A stretch of 64,000 nucleotides of DNA from Aristolochia californica (taxonomy: Eukaryota > Streptophyta > Magnoliopsida > Piperales > Aristolochiaceae), in assembly GCA_029961685.1 (NCBI GenBank), contig JARWKL010000002.1, positions 28,054,908 to 28,118,907 on the forward strand. The letters run 5' to 3'. The notes beneath the pieces are model-generated. The model made no database searches and had not been told where the DNA came from. It was given only the letters and a program-made list of their open reading frames with translations. How positions within the stretch are numbered: position 1 is the stretch's first letter; each line of letters begins with the position of its first letter. Both the position numbers and the translations under genes were made by a program. Positions 1-12,587 of the stretch are shown piece after piece.

Positions 1-3000
1 AAATAATAAGCTTGGTGGAATTTTATAGGAAAGGGACTTCTAACTGGTCCTAACATGCTTTAAATGTGGTGGATCTGCATGCCAGAAACATGTTGAGGAT
101 GCAAGTGGACCTAGTGATTCAAAAATTTCAAGAAGTGGAAAAAATAAAATTCTCAAGTGGTTGGATATTTTCCAGAGCCAAACAACCCACTTTTTGCCTA
201 TCCTAAAAAATCACAGATACTTTTTTTAACTATCTCTCTCAGCATTTGTGCATTTCCATTATGGATGTTTAAAATTTGTTTTCATATCCAAACTTGAGTT
301 TTCACTCTACCATTTTTCTCCTAAATAAAAACGATATAAGGCATCACAAAATGAAAATTTTAGAGTTCATGTATGCAAAAAAATTTGAAAATTATTTCAC
401 GCACTGAAAATGAACTCCAAGGTTTTGTTATCCATGTTATGGAAATTCCACTAGTACAACCCCTCATAATAAGCTTGGTGGAATTTTATGGGAAAGGGAC
501 TTCTAACTGATCCTAACATGCTTTAAATGTGGTGGATATGCATGCCAGAAACATGTTGAGGATGCTACTGGACCTATTGATCGAAAAATTTCAAGGACTA
601 GAAAAAATCAAATTCTCAAGCGGTTGGAAATATACCAGAGCCAAACAACCCATTTTTTTCCTATCCTTAAAAATCACAGATACTTTTTGGAACTTAATCT
701 CTCAGCATTTGTGCATTTCCATTTTAGATGTTCAAAATTTGTTTTCAGATCCAAACCTGAGTTTTCACTCTCCCATTTTTCTCGTAAACAAAAAAGGTGT
801 AAGCCATAACAAAATGAAAATTTTAGAGTTCATATATGCAAAAAAATTTGAAAATTATTTCACGCTCTAAATGAACTCCAAGGTTTTAGTTTCCTTGTTT
901 GGGAAATTCCACTAGTACAACCCCTAATAATAAGTTTGGTGGAATTTTATAGCAAAGGGACTTCTAACTGATCCTAACTTGCTTTAAATGTGGTGGATAT
1001 GCATGCCAGAAACATGTTGAGGATGCAAGTGGACCTAGTCATCCAAAAATTTCAAGTAGAAAAAATCAAATTCTCAAGTGGTTGGATATTTACTAGAGCC
1101 AAACAACCCACTTTTTGCCTATCCTTAAAAATCACAGATACTTTTTGGAACTATCTCTCTCAGCATTTGTGAATTTGCATTTATATGATGTTCAAAATTT
1201 GTTTTCAGATCAAAACTTGAGTTTTCACTCTCCCATTTTTTTGTAAACAAAAAAGATATAAGGCATGAAAAAAGGAAAATTTTATAGTTCATGTAAGCAA
1301 AAAAGTTTGAAAATTATTTCAGGCACTAAAAATGAACTCCAAGGTTTTGTTATCCATGTTTAGGAAATACCACTAGTACTCCTCTAATAATAAGCTTGGT
1401 GGAATTTTATAGGAAAGGGACTTCAAACTGATCCTAACATGCTTTAAATGTGGTGGATATGCATGCCAGAAACATGTTGAGGATGCAAGTGGACCTAGTG
1501 ATCCAAAAATTTCAAGGAGTAGAAAAAATGAAATTCTCAAGTGGTTGGATATTAACTAGAGCCAAACAGCCAACTTTTTGCTTATCCTTAAAAATCACAG
1601 ATACTTTTTTGGAACTATCTCTCTTAGCATTTGTGCATTTGCATTTTATGATGTTCAAATTTTTTTTTCAGATCCAAAGTTGAGTTTTCACTCTCCCAGT
1701 TTTCTCGTAAACAAAAAAAATATAAGGCATAACAAAATTAAAATTTAAGAGTTCATGTATGCAAAAAAAATTGAAAATTATTTCATGCACTTAAAATGAA
1801 CTGCATGGTTTTGTTATCCATGTTATGGAATTTCTACTAGTAGAACCCCTAATAATAAGCTTGGTGGAATTTTATAGGAAAGGGACTTCTAACTGATCCT
1901 AACATTCTTTAAATGTGATGGATATTCATGCCAGAAACATGTTGAGGATGCAAGTGGACCTATTGATCCAAAAATTTCAAAGAGTAGAAAAAATCAAATT
2001 TTCATGCAGGTTGATATTTACCATAGCCAAACAACCCACTTTTTGCCAATCCTTAAAAATCACAGATACTTTTTGGAACTATCTCTCTCAGCATTTGTGC
2101 ATTTCCATTTTGGACGTTCAAAATTTGTTTTCAGATCCAATCTTGAGTTTTCACTCTCCCATTTTTCTCATAAACAAAAAAGATTTAAGGCATAGAAAAA
2201 TGAAAATTTTAGAGTTCATGTATGAAAAAAAATTTGAAAATTATTTCACGCACTCAAAATGAACTCCAAGGTTTTGCTATCCATGTTTGGCAAAATTCCA
2301 CTAGTACAACCCCTAATAATAAGTTTGGTGGAATTTTATAGGAAAGGGACTTTAATTGATCCTAACATGCTTTAATTGTGGTGGATCTGCATGCCAGGAA
2401 CATGTTGAGGATGCAAGTATACCTAGTGATCCAAAATTTCAAGGAGTAGAAAAAATAAAATTTTCAAGTGGTTGGATATTTACTAGAGCCAAACAACCCA
2501 CTTTTTGCCTATCCATAAAAATCACAGATACTTTTTGGAACTATCTCTCTCAGCATTTGTGGATTTCCATTTTGGATGTTAAAATTTTGTTTTCAGATCC
2601 AAACTGGAATTTTCACTCTCCCATTTTTCTCGTAAACAAAAAAGATATAAGGCATAACAAAATGAAAATTTAAGAGTTCATGTATGCAAAAAAAATTGAA
2701 AATTATTTCACGCACTAAAAATGAACTCCAAGGTTTTGTGCTCCATGTTTGGGAAATTCCACTAGTACAACCCCTAATAATAAGCCTTGTGGAATTTTAT
2801 AGGAAAGGGACTTCTAAATTATCCTAACATGCTTTAAATGTGGTGGATATGCATGCCACAAACATGTTGAGGATGCCAGTGGACTTAGCGATCCAAAAAT
2901 TTCGAGTAGAAAAAATCAAATTCTCAAGTGGTTGGATATTTACCAGAGCCAAACAACCCACTTTTTGCCTATCCTTAAAAATCGCAGATACTTTTTGGAA

Positions 3001-6000
3001 CTATCTCTCTCAGCATTTGTGCATTTCCATTTTTGGATGTTCAAATTTTGTTTTCAGATCCAAACTTGAGTTTTCACTCTCCCATTTTTCTCCTAACCCA
3101 AAAAGATTTAAGGCATAACAAAATGAAAATTTTAGAGTTCATGTATGCAAAAAAATTTGAAAATTACTTCACGCCTAAAAATGAACTCCAGGGTTTTGTT
3201 AACCATTATTTGGGAAATTCCACTAGTACAACCCCAAAAAATAAGCTAGGTGGAATTTTATAGGAAAGGGACTTCTAACTGATCCTAACATGCTTTAAAT
3301 GTGGTGGATCTGCATGCCATGAACATGTTGGGGATGCAAACGGACCTAGTGATCCAAAAATTTCAAGGAGCATAAAAAATAAAATTCTCAAGTGGTTGGA
3401 TATTTACCAGAGCCAAACAACCCACTTTTTGCCTATCTTTAAAAATCACTGATACTTTTTTGAACTATCTCTCTCAACATTTGTACATTTCCATTTTGGA
3501 TGTTTAAAATTTTTTTTCAGATCCAAACTGTAATTTTTACTCTCCCATTTTTCTCCTAAACAAAAAAGATATAAGGCGTAACAAAATGAAAATTTTAGAG
3601 TTCATGTATGCAAAAAAAATTGAAAATTATTTCACGCACTAAAAATGAACTCCAAGATTTTGTTATCCTTCTTTGGGAAATTCCACTAGTACAACCCCTA
3701 ATAATAAGTTTGGTGGAATTTTATAGCAAAGGGGCTTCTAACTGATCCTAACTTGCTTTAAATGTAGTGGAAATGCTTGCCAGAAACATGTTAAAGATGC
3801 AAGTGGACCTAGTGATCCAAAAATTTCGAGCAGAAAAAATCAAATTCTCAAGTGGTTGGATATTTACCAGAGCCAAACAACCCACTTTTTGCCTATCCTT
3901 AAAAAACACAGATACTTTTTGGAACTATCTCTCTCAGCATTTGTGCATTTGCATTTTATGATGTTCAAAATGATTTTTCAGATCCAAACTTGCGTTTTCA
4001 CTCTCCCATTTTTTCGTAAACAAAAAAGATATAAGGCATGAATAAAGGAAAATTTTATAGTTCATGTAAGCAAAAAAGTTTAAAAATTATTTCACGCACG
4101 AAAAATGAACTCCAAGGTTTTGTTATCCATGTTTAGGAAATACCACTAGTACTCCTCTAATAATAAGCTTGGTGGAATTTTATAGGAAATGGACTTCTAA
4201 CTGATCCTAGCATGCTTTAAATGTGGATGATAAGCATGCAAAAAACATGTTGAGGATGCAAGTGGACCTAGTGATCCAAAAATTTCAAGGAGTAGAAAAA
4301 ATCAAATTCTCAAGTGGTTGGATATTTACTAGAGCCAAGCAACCCACTCTTTGCTTATCATTAAAAATCACAGATACTTTTTGGAACTATCTCTCTCAGC
4401 ATTTGTGCATTTGCATTTTATGATGTTCAAAATGTTTTTTCAGATCCAAAGTTGAGTTTTCACTCTCCCATTTTTCTCGTAAACAAAAAAGATATAAGGC
4501 ATAACAAAATGAAAATTTAAGAGTTCATGTATGAAAAAAATTTTGAAAATTATTTCACGCACTAAAAATGAACTCCAAGGTTTTTTTATTTATGTTATGG
4601 AATTTCCACGACTACAACCCCTAATAATAAGCTTGGTGGAATTTTATAGGAAAGGGACTTCAAACTGATCCTAACATTCTTTAAATGTGGTGGATATGCA
4701 TGCCAGAAACATGTTGAGGATGCAAGTGGACCTATTGATCCAAAAATTTTAAAGAGTAGAAAAAGTCAAATTTTCACGCGGTTGGATATTTACCATAGCT
4801 AAACAACCCACTTTTTGCCAATCCTTGAAAATCATAGATACATTTTGGAACTATCTCTCTCAGCATTTGTGCATTTCCATTTTGGATGTTCAAAATTTGT
4901 TTTCAGATCCAAACTTAAGTTTTCACTCTCCCATTTTTCTCGTAAAAAAAAAAGATTTAAGGCATAGCAAAATGAAAATTTAAGAGTTCATGTATGCAAA
5001 AAAAATTGAAAATTATTTCACGCACTAAAGATGAACTGCAAGGTTTTGCTATCCTTGTTTGGGAAACTCCACTAGCACAACCCCTAATAATAAGCATGGT
5101 GGAATTTTATAGGAAAGGGACTTCTAACAGATCCTAACATGCTTTAATTGTGGTGGATATTCATGCCAAAAACATGTTGAGGATGCAAGTATACCTAGTG
5201 ATCCAAAATTTCAAGGAGTAGAAAAAATAAAATTCTCAAGTGGTTGGATATTTACCAGAGCCAAACAACCCACTTTTTGCCTATCCTTAAAAATCACAGA
5301 TAATTTTTGGAACTATCTCTCTCAGCATTTGTGCATTTCCATAATGGATGTTCAAAATTTGTTTTCAGATCAAAACTTGAGTTTTCGCTCTCCCATTTTT
5401 CTCGTAAACAAAAAAGGTATAAGGATAACAAAATGAAAATTTTAGAGTTCATGTATGCAAAAAAATTTGAAAATTATTTCACGCAATAAAAATGAACTCC
5501 AAGGTTTTGTTATCCATGTTATGGAAATTCCACTGGTACAACCCCAAATAAAAAGCTTGGTGGAATTTTATAGGAAAGGGACTTCTAACTGGTCCTAACA
5601 TGCTTTAAATGTGGTGGATCTGCATGCCAGAAACATGTTGAGCATGCAAGTGGACCTAGTTATCCAAAAATTTCAAGGAATTGAAAAAATAAAATTCGCA
5701 AGTGGTTGGATATTTACCAGAGCCAAACAACCCACTTTTTGCCTATCCTAAAAAATCACAGATACTTTTTTGAACTATCTCTCTCAGCATTTGTGCATTT
5801 CCATTTTGGATGTTTAAAATTTTTTTTCAGATCCAAACTTGAGTTTTCACTCTCCCATTTTTCTCCTAAACAAAAAAGATATAACGCATAACAAAATGAA
5901 AATTTTAGAGTTCATGTATGCAAAAAAATTTGAAAATTATTTTATGCACTAAAAATGAACTCCAAGGTTTTGTTATCCTTGTTATGGAAATTCCACTAGT

Positions 6001-8944
6001 ACAACGCCTAATAATAAGCTTGGTGGAATTTTATAGGAAAGGGACTTCTAACAGATCCTAACATGCGTTAAATGTGGCGGATATGCATGCCAGAAACATG
6101 TTGAGGACGCAATTGGACCTAGTGATCCAAAAAATTGAAAAAGTAGAAAAAATCAAATTCTCAAGTGGGTCTGATAAATTACCAGAGCCAAGCAACCCAC
6201 TTTTTTCCTATCCTTAAAAATCACAGATACTTTGTGGAACTATCTCTCTCAGCATTTGTGCATTCCCATTTTGGATGTTCAAAATTTGTTTTCAGATCAC
6301 AACTTCAGTTTTCACTCTCCCATTTTTCTCGTAAACAAAAAAGATATTACGCATAACAAAATGAAAATTTAAGTGTTCATGTATGGAAAAAAATTTGAAA
6401 ATTATTTCACGCACTAAAAATGAACTCCAAGGTTTTGTTATCATGTTTGGGAAATTACATTAGTACAACCACTAATAATAAGCTTGGTGGAATTTTATAG
6501 GAAAGGGACTTCTAACTAATCCTAAAATGCTTTAAATGTGGTGGATATGCATACCAGAAACAAGTGTTGGATGCAAGTGGACCTAGTGATCCAAAAATTT
6601 CAAAGAGTAGAAAAATCAAATTTTCAAGTGGTGGGATATTTACCAGAGCCAAACATCCCACTTTTTGCCTATTCTTAAATATCACACATACTTTTTTGAA
6701 CTATCTCTCTCAGCATTTGTGCATTTCCATTTTGGATGTTCAAAATTTGTTTTCAGATCCAAACTTGAGTTTTCACACTCCCATTTTTCTCGTAAACAAA
6801 AAATATTTAAGGCGTAACAAAATGAAAATTTTAGACTTCATGTATGCAAAAAAATTTGAAAATTATTTCGCGCACTAAAAATGAACTCCAAGGTTTTGCT
6901 ATCCATGTTTGGAAAAATCCACTAGTACAACCTCTAATAGTAAGCTTGGTGGAATTTTATACGAAAGGGACTTCTAACTGATCCTAACATACTTTAATTG
7001 TGGTGGATCTGCATGCCAGGAACATGTTGAGGATGCAAGTATACCTAGTGATCCAAAATTTCAAGGAGTAGAAAACATAAAATTCTCTAGTGGTTGGATA
7101 TTTACCAGAGCCAAACAACCCACTTTTGCCTATCCTTAAAACTCACGGATACTATTTGGAACTATCTCTCTCAGCATTTGTGCATTTCCATTTTGGATGT
7201 TCGAAATTTGTTTTCAGATCCAAACTTGAGTTTTGACTCTCCCATTTTTCTCGTAAAAAAAAAGATATGAGGCATAACAAAATGAAAATCTTAGAGTTCA
7301 TGTCTGCAAAAAAATTTGAAAATTATTTCACGCACTAAAAATGAACTCTAAGGTTTTTTTATCCATGTTTGGGAAATTCCACTAGTACAACCCCTAATAA
7401 TAAGCTTGGTGGAATTTTATAGGAAAGGGACTTCTAACTGATCCTAACATGCTTTAAATGCGGTGGATATGCTTGCCAGAAACATGTTGAGGATGCAAGT
7501 GGACCTAGGGATCCAAAAATTTCGAGTAGAAAAAATCAAATTCTCAAGTGGTTGGATATTTACCAGAGCCAAACAACCCACTTTTTGCCTATCCTTAAAA
7601 ATCACAGATACTTTTTGGAACTATCTCTCTCATCATTTGTGCATTTCCATTTTTGGAAGTTCAAAATTTGTTTTCAGATCCAAACTTGAGTTTTCACTCT
7701 CCCATTTTTCTCGTAAACAAAAAAGATTTAAGTCATAACAAAATGAAAATTATAGAGTTCATGTATGCAAAAAAAATTGAAAATTATTTCACGCACTTAA
7801 AATGAACTGCATAGTTTTGTTATCCATTTTTGGGAAATTCCACTAGTACAACCCCTAATAATAAGCTTGGTGGAATTTTATAGGAAAGGGACTTCTAACT
7901 GATCCTAACATTCTTTAAATGTGGTGGATATGCATTCCAGAAACATGTTGAGGATGCAAGTGGACCTATTGATCCAAAATTTTCAAGGAGTAGAAAAAAT
8001 AAAATTCTCAAGTGGTTGGATATTTACCAGAGCCAAACAACCCATTTTTTGCCTATCCTTAAAACTCACGGATACTTTTTGGAACTATCTCTCTCAGCAT
8101 TTGTGCATTTCCATTTTGGATGTTCAAAATTTGTTTTCAGATATAAACTTGAGTTGTCACTCTCCCATTTTTCTCTTAAACAAAAAAGATATAAGGCATT
8201 GCAAATTGAAAATTTTAGAGTTCATGTATGCAAAAAAAATTGAAAATTATTTCACGCACTAAAAATGAAGTCCAAGGTTTTGTTATCCATGTTTGGGAAG
8301 TTCCACTAGTACAACCCCTAATAATAAGCTTTGTGGAATTTTATAGAAAAGGGACTTTTAACTGATCATAACCTGCTTTAAATGTGGTGGATATTCATGC
8401 CAAAAACATGTTGAGGATGGAAGTGGACCTAGGGATCCAAAAATTTCGAGTAGAGAAAATCAAATTCTCAAGTGGTTGGATATTTACCAGAGCCAAACAA
8501 CCCACCTTTTGCCTATCCTTAAAAATCACAGATACTTTTTGGAACTATCTCTCTCAGCATTTGTGCATTTCCATTTTTGGAAGTTCAAAATTTGTTTTCA
8601 GATTCAAACTTGAGTTTTCACTCTCCCAGTTTTCTCGTAAACAAAAAAGATTTAAGGCATAACAAAATGAAAATTTTAGAGTTCATGTATGCAAAAAAAT
8701 TTGAAAATTATTTCATGCACTAAAAATGAACTCCAAGATTTGGTTATCCATATTTTGGAAATTCCACTAGTACAACCCCTAATAATAAGCTTGGTGAAAT
8801 TTTATAGGAAAGGGACTTCTAACTGATCCTAACATGCTTTAAATGTGGTGGATATGCATGCCAGAAACATGTTGAGGATGCAAGTGGACCTATTGATCCA
8901 AAAATTTCAAAGGGTAGAAAAAATCAAATTTTCAAGTGGTTGGA
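1..8944 (+). repeat. Short-monomer satellite array (~460 bp unit, 20 copies)
   Basis: Head-to-tail tandem array. Taking the AATAATAAGCTTGG-like anchor as unit start, monomers begin at about 1, 466, 926, 1386, 1851, 2315, 2776, 3236, 3700, 4159, 4623, 5086, 5547, 6010, 6473, 6936, 7396, 7857, 8320 and 8781, so units are 459-465 bp and the last is cut at ~8945. Copies differ by substitutions and 1-3 bp indels. Each unit contains AACATGTT-type dyads around a GCATGC palindrome and an A/T-rich 3' half. Relative to the 675-bp monomer that follows, these units lack a ~215-bp block between CTTTTTGCCTAT and CCTTAAAAATCAC (including the poly-C run) and ~25 bp near the TTATTTCACGCAC motif. Runs of 60-115 codons open in two overlapping frames recur in many copies; I treat them as by-products of repetition, not genes. 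Confidence 0.97.
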
Positions 8945-8948
8945 TTTT
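8938..8948. other. Junction between short and long satellite monomers
   Basis: The last short monomer reads normally to GTGGTTGGAT and then continues as TTTTCACTC, about 210 bp further along the monomer. From here on units carry the long-monomer diagnostics (AAAAAGATAAGGCAA, AACTATAATAAATG). The switch is therefore an abrupt non-allelic junction with only 1-3 bp of shared sequence, not a gradual transition. Confidence 0.85.
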
Positions 8949-9464
8949 CACTCACACAAATTTCGTGTAAACAAAAAGATAAGGCAATTAGATCACAAAA
9001 AATGAAAATTTAAGAGATTATGTATGCAAAAAATTAAAAACTATAATAAATGTAATTGAAGAAAATCATTTCAGGCACTAAAAATGAACACCAAAGTTTT
9101 GTTATCCATGTTTGGGAAATTCCACTAGTACAATCCCTATTACCTTGGTGGAATTTTATAAGGAAGAGATTTCTAATTGATCCTAACATGTTTTAAATAT
9201 GGATATGCATGCCTGAAACATGTTGAAGATGCCAATGAACTAATGCCCCAAAAATGTCAAGGTTTAGAAAAATTAATATCTCAAGTTAACGTGAGGTGGG
9301 ATATTTACCAGAGCCAAAAATCCACTTTTTATCTATTTACAAAAAGAGGACCTACCAATCATAGAAGATCGTAAATGTTTTTATCGATTAATGATGTGTA
9401 ACGGCTACAATTTTTGTTAGAAATGACTCATGGTTATGTTGTCAATACTCAGTTAAAAATACCT

Positions 9465-9487
9465 CCCCCCCCCCCCCCCCCCCCCCC
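9465..9487 (+). repeat. Poly(C) tract, 23 nt
   Basis: Uninterrupted C run inside the long-monomer module, between TTAAAAATACCT and TTTTCCAATGATTG. Neighbouring monomers have runs of about 6-10 nt at the same point, so the run length changes greatly from copy to copy. Confidence 0.95.
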
Positions 9488-11995
9488 TTTTCCAATGATT
9501 GAAAAACCTAATATATAAAAAACTAAAAGAGTTTATAATCCTTAAAAATCACAGGTAGTTTTTGGAATTATCTCTCTCAGCATTTGTGCATTTCCAACTT
9601 GGATGTTCAATTTTTTTTCAAATCCAAACTTGAGTTTTCTCTCTCCAATTTTTCTCGTCAACAAAAAGATATGGCAAACAAATCACAAAAAAATGAAATT
9701 TTAGAGTTTATGTATGAAAAAAAATATAAAACTATAATAAATGTAAGTTAAGAAAATTATTTGACGCACAAAAAATGAACACCAAAGTTTTGTTATCCAT
9801 GTTTGGGAAATTCTACTAGTACAACCCCTAATAGCTTGGTGAATTTTTTTAAGAAAGAGATTTCTAATTGATCCTAACATGTTTTAAATATGGATATACA
9901 TGCCTGAAGAAAGTTGCAGATGCAAATGACCTAATGATCCAAAATTTTCGAGTAGAAAAAATTAAGTTCTCACATGAACATGAAGTGGGATATTTTTTAG
10001 AGGCAAACAACCCTCTTTTTGCCTATTTACAAGAGCAGGCCTAACAATCATAGATCATCGTAAATGTTTTGATCAATTAATGATGTGTAACGGTTATAAG
10101 TTTTGGAAGAATTGACTTATGGTTTGGGAATCAACACTCAATTAAAAATGCCTCGTGCCCCTTTTCCTATGATTGCAAAACCTAATATATAAAAAACTAA
10201 AAGAGTTTACAATCCTTAAAAATCACAGATAATTTTTGGTATTATCTCTCTCTGTATTTTTGCATTTCCATTTTGGATGTTCAATTTTTTTTTCAAATCC
10301 AAACTTGAGTTTTCACTCTCCCATTTTTCTCGCAGACAAAAAGATAAGGCTATTATATCACAACAAAATGAAAATTTTAAAGTTATGTATGCAAAAAATT
10401 GAAAACTATAATAAATGTAAGTGAAGAAAATTATTTCACTCACTAAAAATGAACACCAAAGTTTTGTTTTCCATGTTCGGGAAATTCAACTAGTACAACC
10501 CCTAATACCATGGTGGAATTTTATAAGGAAGAGATTTCTAATTGATCCTAACATGTTTTAAATATGGATATGTATGACTGAAAGTTGTTGAAGATGCAAA
10601 TGACCTAATGATCCATTCTCAAGTTAACGTGCGGTGGGATATTTACCAGAGCCAAACAACCCACTTTTTTCCTATTAACAAAAAGCGGACCAAAGAATCA
10701 TAGATCATTGTAAATGTTTTGATCAATTATTGATGTGTAACCGCTAAATTTTTTGTTAGAAATGACTTATGGTTTGGGAGTCAACACTCAGTTAAGAATG
10801 CTTGCCCCCTTTTTCGATGATTGCAAAACAAAATATATAAAAAACTAAAAGAGTTTAAAATCCTTAAAAATCACAGATACTTTTGGGAATTGTCTCTCGT
10901 AGCATTTGTGCATTTCCAATTTGGATGTTCAATTTTTTTTCAAATCCAAACTTGAGTTTTGACTCTCCATTTTTTCTCGTAACAAAAAGATAGCGCAAAT
11001 AGATCACAACAAAATGAAAAAATTAAAGTTTATGTATGCAAAAAATAGAAAATTACAATAAATGTAAGCGAAAAAAATTATTTCACGAACTAAAAATGAA
11101 CTCCAACATTTTGTTATCCATGTTTGGGGAAATCCACTAGTACAACCCCAAATAGCTTGGTAAAATTTTATAAGAATGAGATTTCTAATTGATCCTATCA
11201 TGTTTTCCAATAAGCATGCTTGAAATATGTTGAAGAAGCAAATGACCTAATGATCCAAAAATTACAAGGAGTAGAAAAAATTAAATTCACAATTTAACAT
11301 GCGGTGGGATATTTACCAGAGCTAAACAACCCAATTTTTGCCTATTTACAAAAAGCGGACCTAACAATCATAGATCATCATAAATGTTTTGATCGATTAA
11401 TGATGTGTAACGGCTATAAGTTTTTTTAGAAATGACTTATTATTTGGGAGTCAACACTCAGTTAAAAATTCCTCGCCCCCCCTTTTCCGATGATTCCAAA
11501 ACCTAATATATAAAAAACTAAAAGAGTTTACAATCGTTTAAAATCACAGATACTTTTCGGAATTATCTCTCTCAGCATTTGTGCAATTCCATTTTGGATG
11601 TTCAATTTTTTTCCAAATCTAAACTTGAGTATTCACACTCCCATTTTTCTCGTAAGCAAAAAGAAAAGGCAAATAGATCACATCAAAATGAAAATTTTAG
11701 AGTTTATGTATGCAAAAAATTGAAAACTATAATAAATGCAAGTGAAGAAAATTATTTCACGCACTAAAATTGAACACCATAGTTTTGTTATCCATGTTTG
11801 GGAAATTCCACTAGTACAACCCCAAAGCGCTTCGTGGAATTTTATAAGAAAGAGATTTCTAATTGATCCAAACATGTTTTAAATATGGATATGTATGCCT
11901 GAAACATGTTGAAGATGCAAATGACCTAATGATCCAAAATTTTCAAGGAGTAAGGTGAGGTGGGATATTTACCAAAGCCAAACAACCCACTTTTT

Positions 11996-12000
11996 GCCTA
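11996..12000. repeat. Target-site duplication GCCTA (left)
   Basis: GCCTA directly precedes the LTR start and is repeated at 12402-12406 directly after the LTR end. Removing the LTR and one copy restores the normal satellite sequence reading CTTTTTGCCTATTTA. Confidence 0.93.
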
Positions 12001-12401
12001 TGTTGGAAGATAAGCTCAAACCCACATGACCAAGGAAGGCCCACATATCTAAGATTATTATAAAATGGGTCACATGACCAAGGAAGGCCCACAAGATGGG
12101 TCGAAGCCCATAAGAAGTAGGACCCACAATGATTACCATGAGCTGGCATCCTTATCACATCCGTTGGAAGATCAGGAAGGACTCCTAGTTCTACTCAAGT
12201 TATTTTTCTAGTTGTTTAGATAGACTTACTTAAATTAGACTTACTTAAATTGAAGAGTTAGAGTTGTAATGTAATTAGGATTGAATGATAAGTTGTATAT
12301 GGACTCTACATCCTCCTCTACTATGAATAGAGCTTCATGTACTCTGATTACAACAAGTTATTGATGTCAATAATGTATTTCACTTTTCCACAAATTCAGC
12401 A
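12001..12401 (+). mobile_element. Solo Ty1/copia-type LTR (401 bp), mosaic of two LTR families
   Basis: Begins TGTTGGAAGATAAG and ends AAATTCAGCA (terminal TG...CA), with a perfect 5-bp duplication, so it is a complete solo LTR, the usual product of LTR-LTR recombination. Its first ~185 bp (GGAAGGCCCACATATCTAAG; CAGCTGGCATCCTTATCACA-like) and last ~55 bp match the LTRs at 46110-46545 and 48947-49387. Its middle (about 12183-12335: GGACTCCTAGTTCTACTC, then AGTTGTAATGTAATTAGG, then CCTCCTCTACTATGAATAGA) matches instead the LTRs of the copia element at 51268-56598. CTATGAATAG at 12321-12330 sits where that family has its TATA box. Confidence 0.93.
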
Positions 12402-12406
12402 GCCTA
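12402..12406. repeat. Target-site duplication GCCTA (right)
   Basis: Right copy of the 5-bp duplication flanking the solo LTR; satellite sequence resumes immediately after it. Confidence 0.93.
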
Positions 12407-12537
12407 TTTAAAAAAAGTGGACCTAACAATTATAGATCATTGTAAATATTTTGATCGATTAATGATGTGTAACGACTATAATTTTTTTTAAAATGACTTA
12501 TGGTTTTGGAGTCAAAACTCAATAAAAAATGCCTCCC

Positions 12538-12538
<1 letters not shown>

Positions 12539-12584
<46 letters not shown>
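12539..12584 (+). repeat. Poly(C) tract, 46 nt, longest in the window
   Basis: A 46-nt C run preceded by CCTCCCTCC and followed by TCCCATTTTTTGATG. It occupies the same monomer position as the other C/G runs. The exact length is uncertain because such runs are hard to sequence and assemble. Confidence 0.9.

Positions 12585-12587
<3 letters not shown>

Noticed and set aside
529..8662. Many 60-115 aa frames in the short satellite array as a gene family
   Set aside because: They recur once per monomer, overlap in two frames, are broken by single-base indels in most units and have no recognisable domain.
1..8944. CRISPR-like direct repeats
   Set aside because: Repeat units are ~460 bp with no short repeat/unique spacer pattern, and the context is plant DNA.
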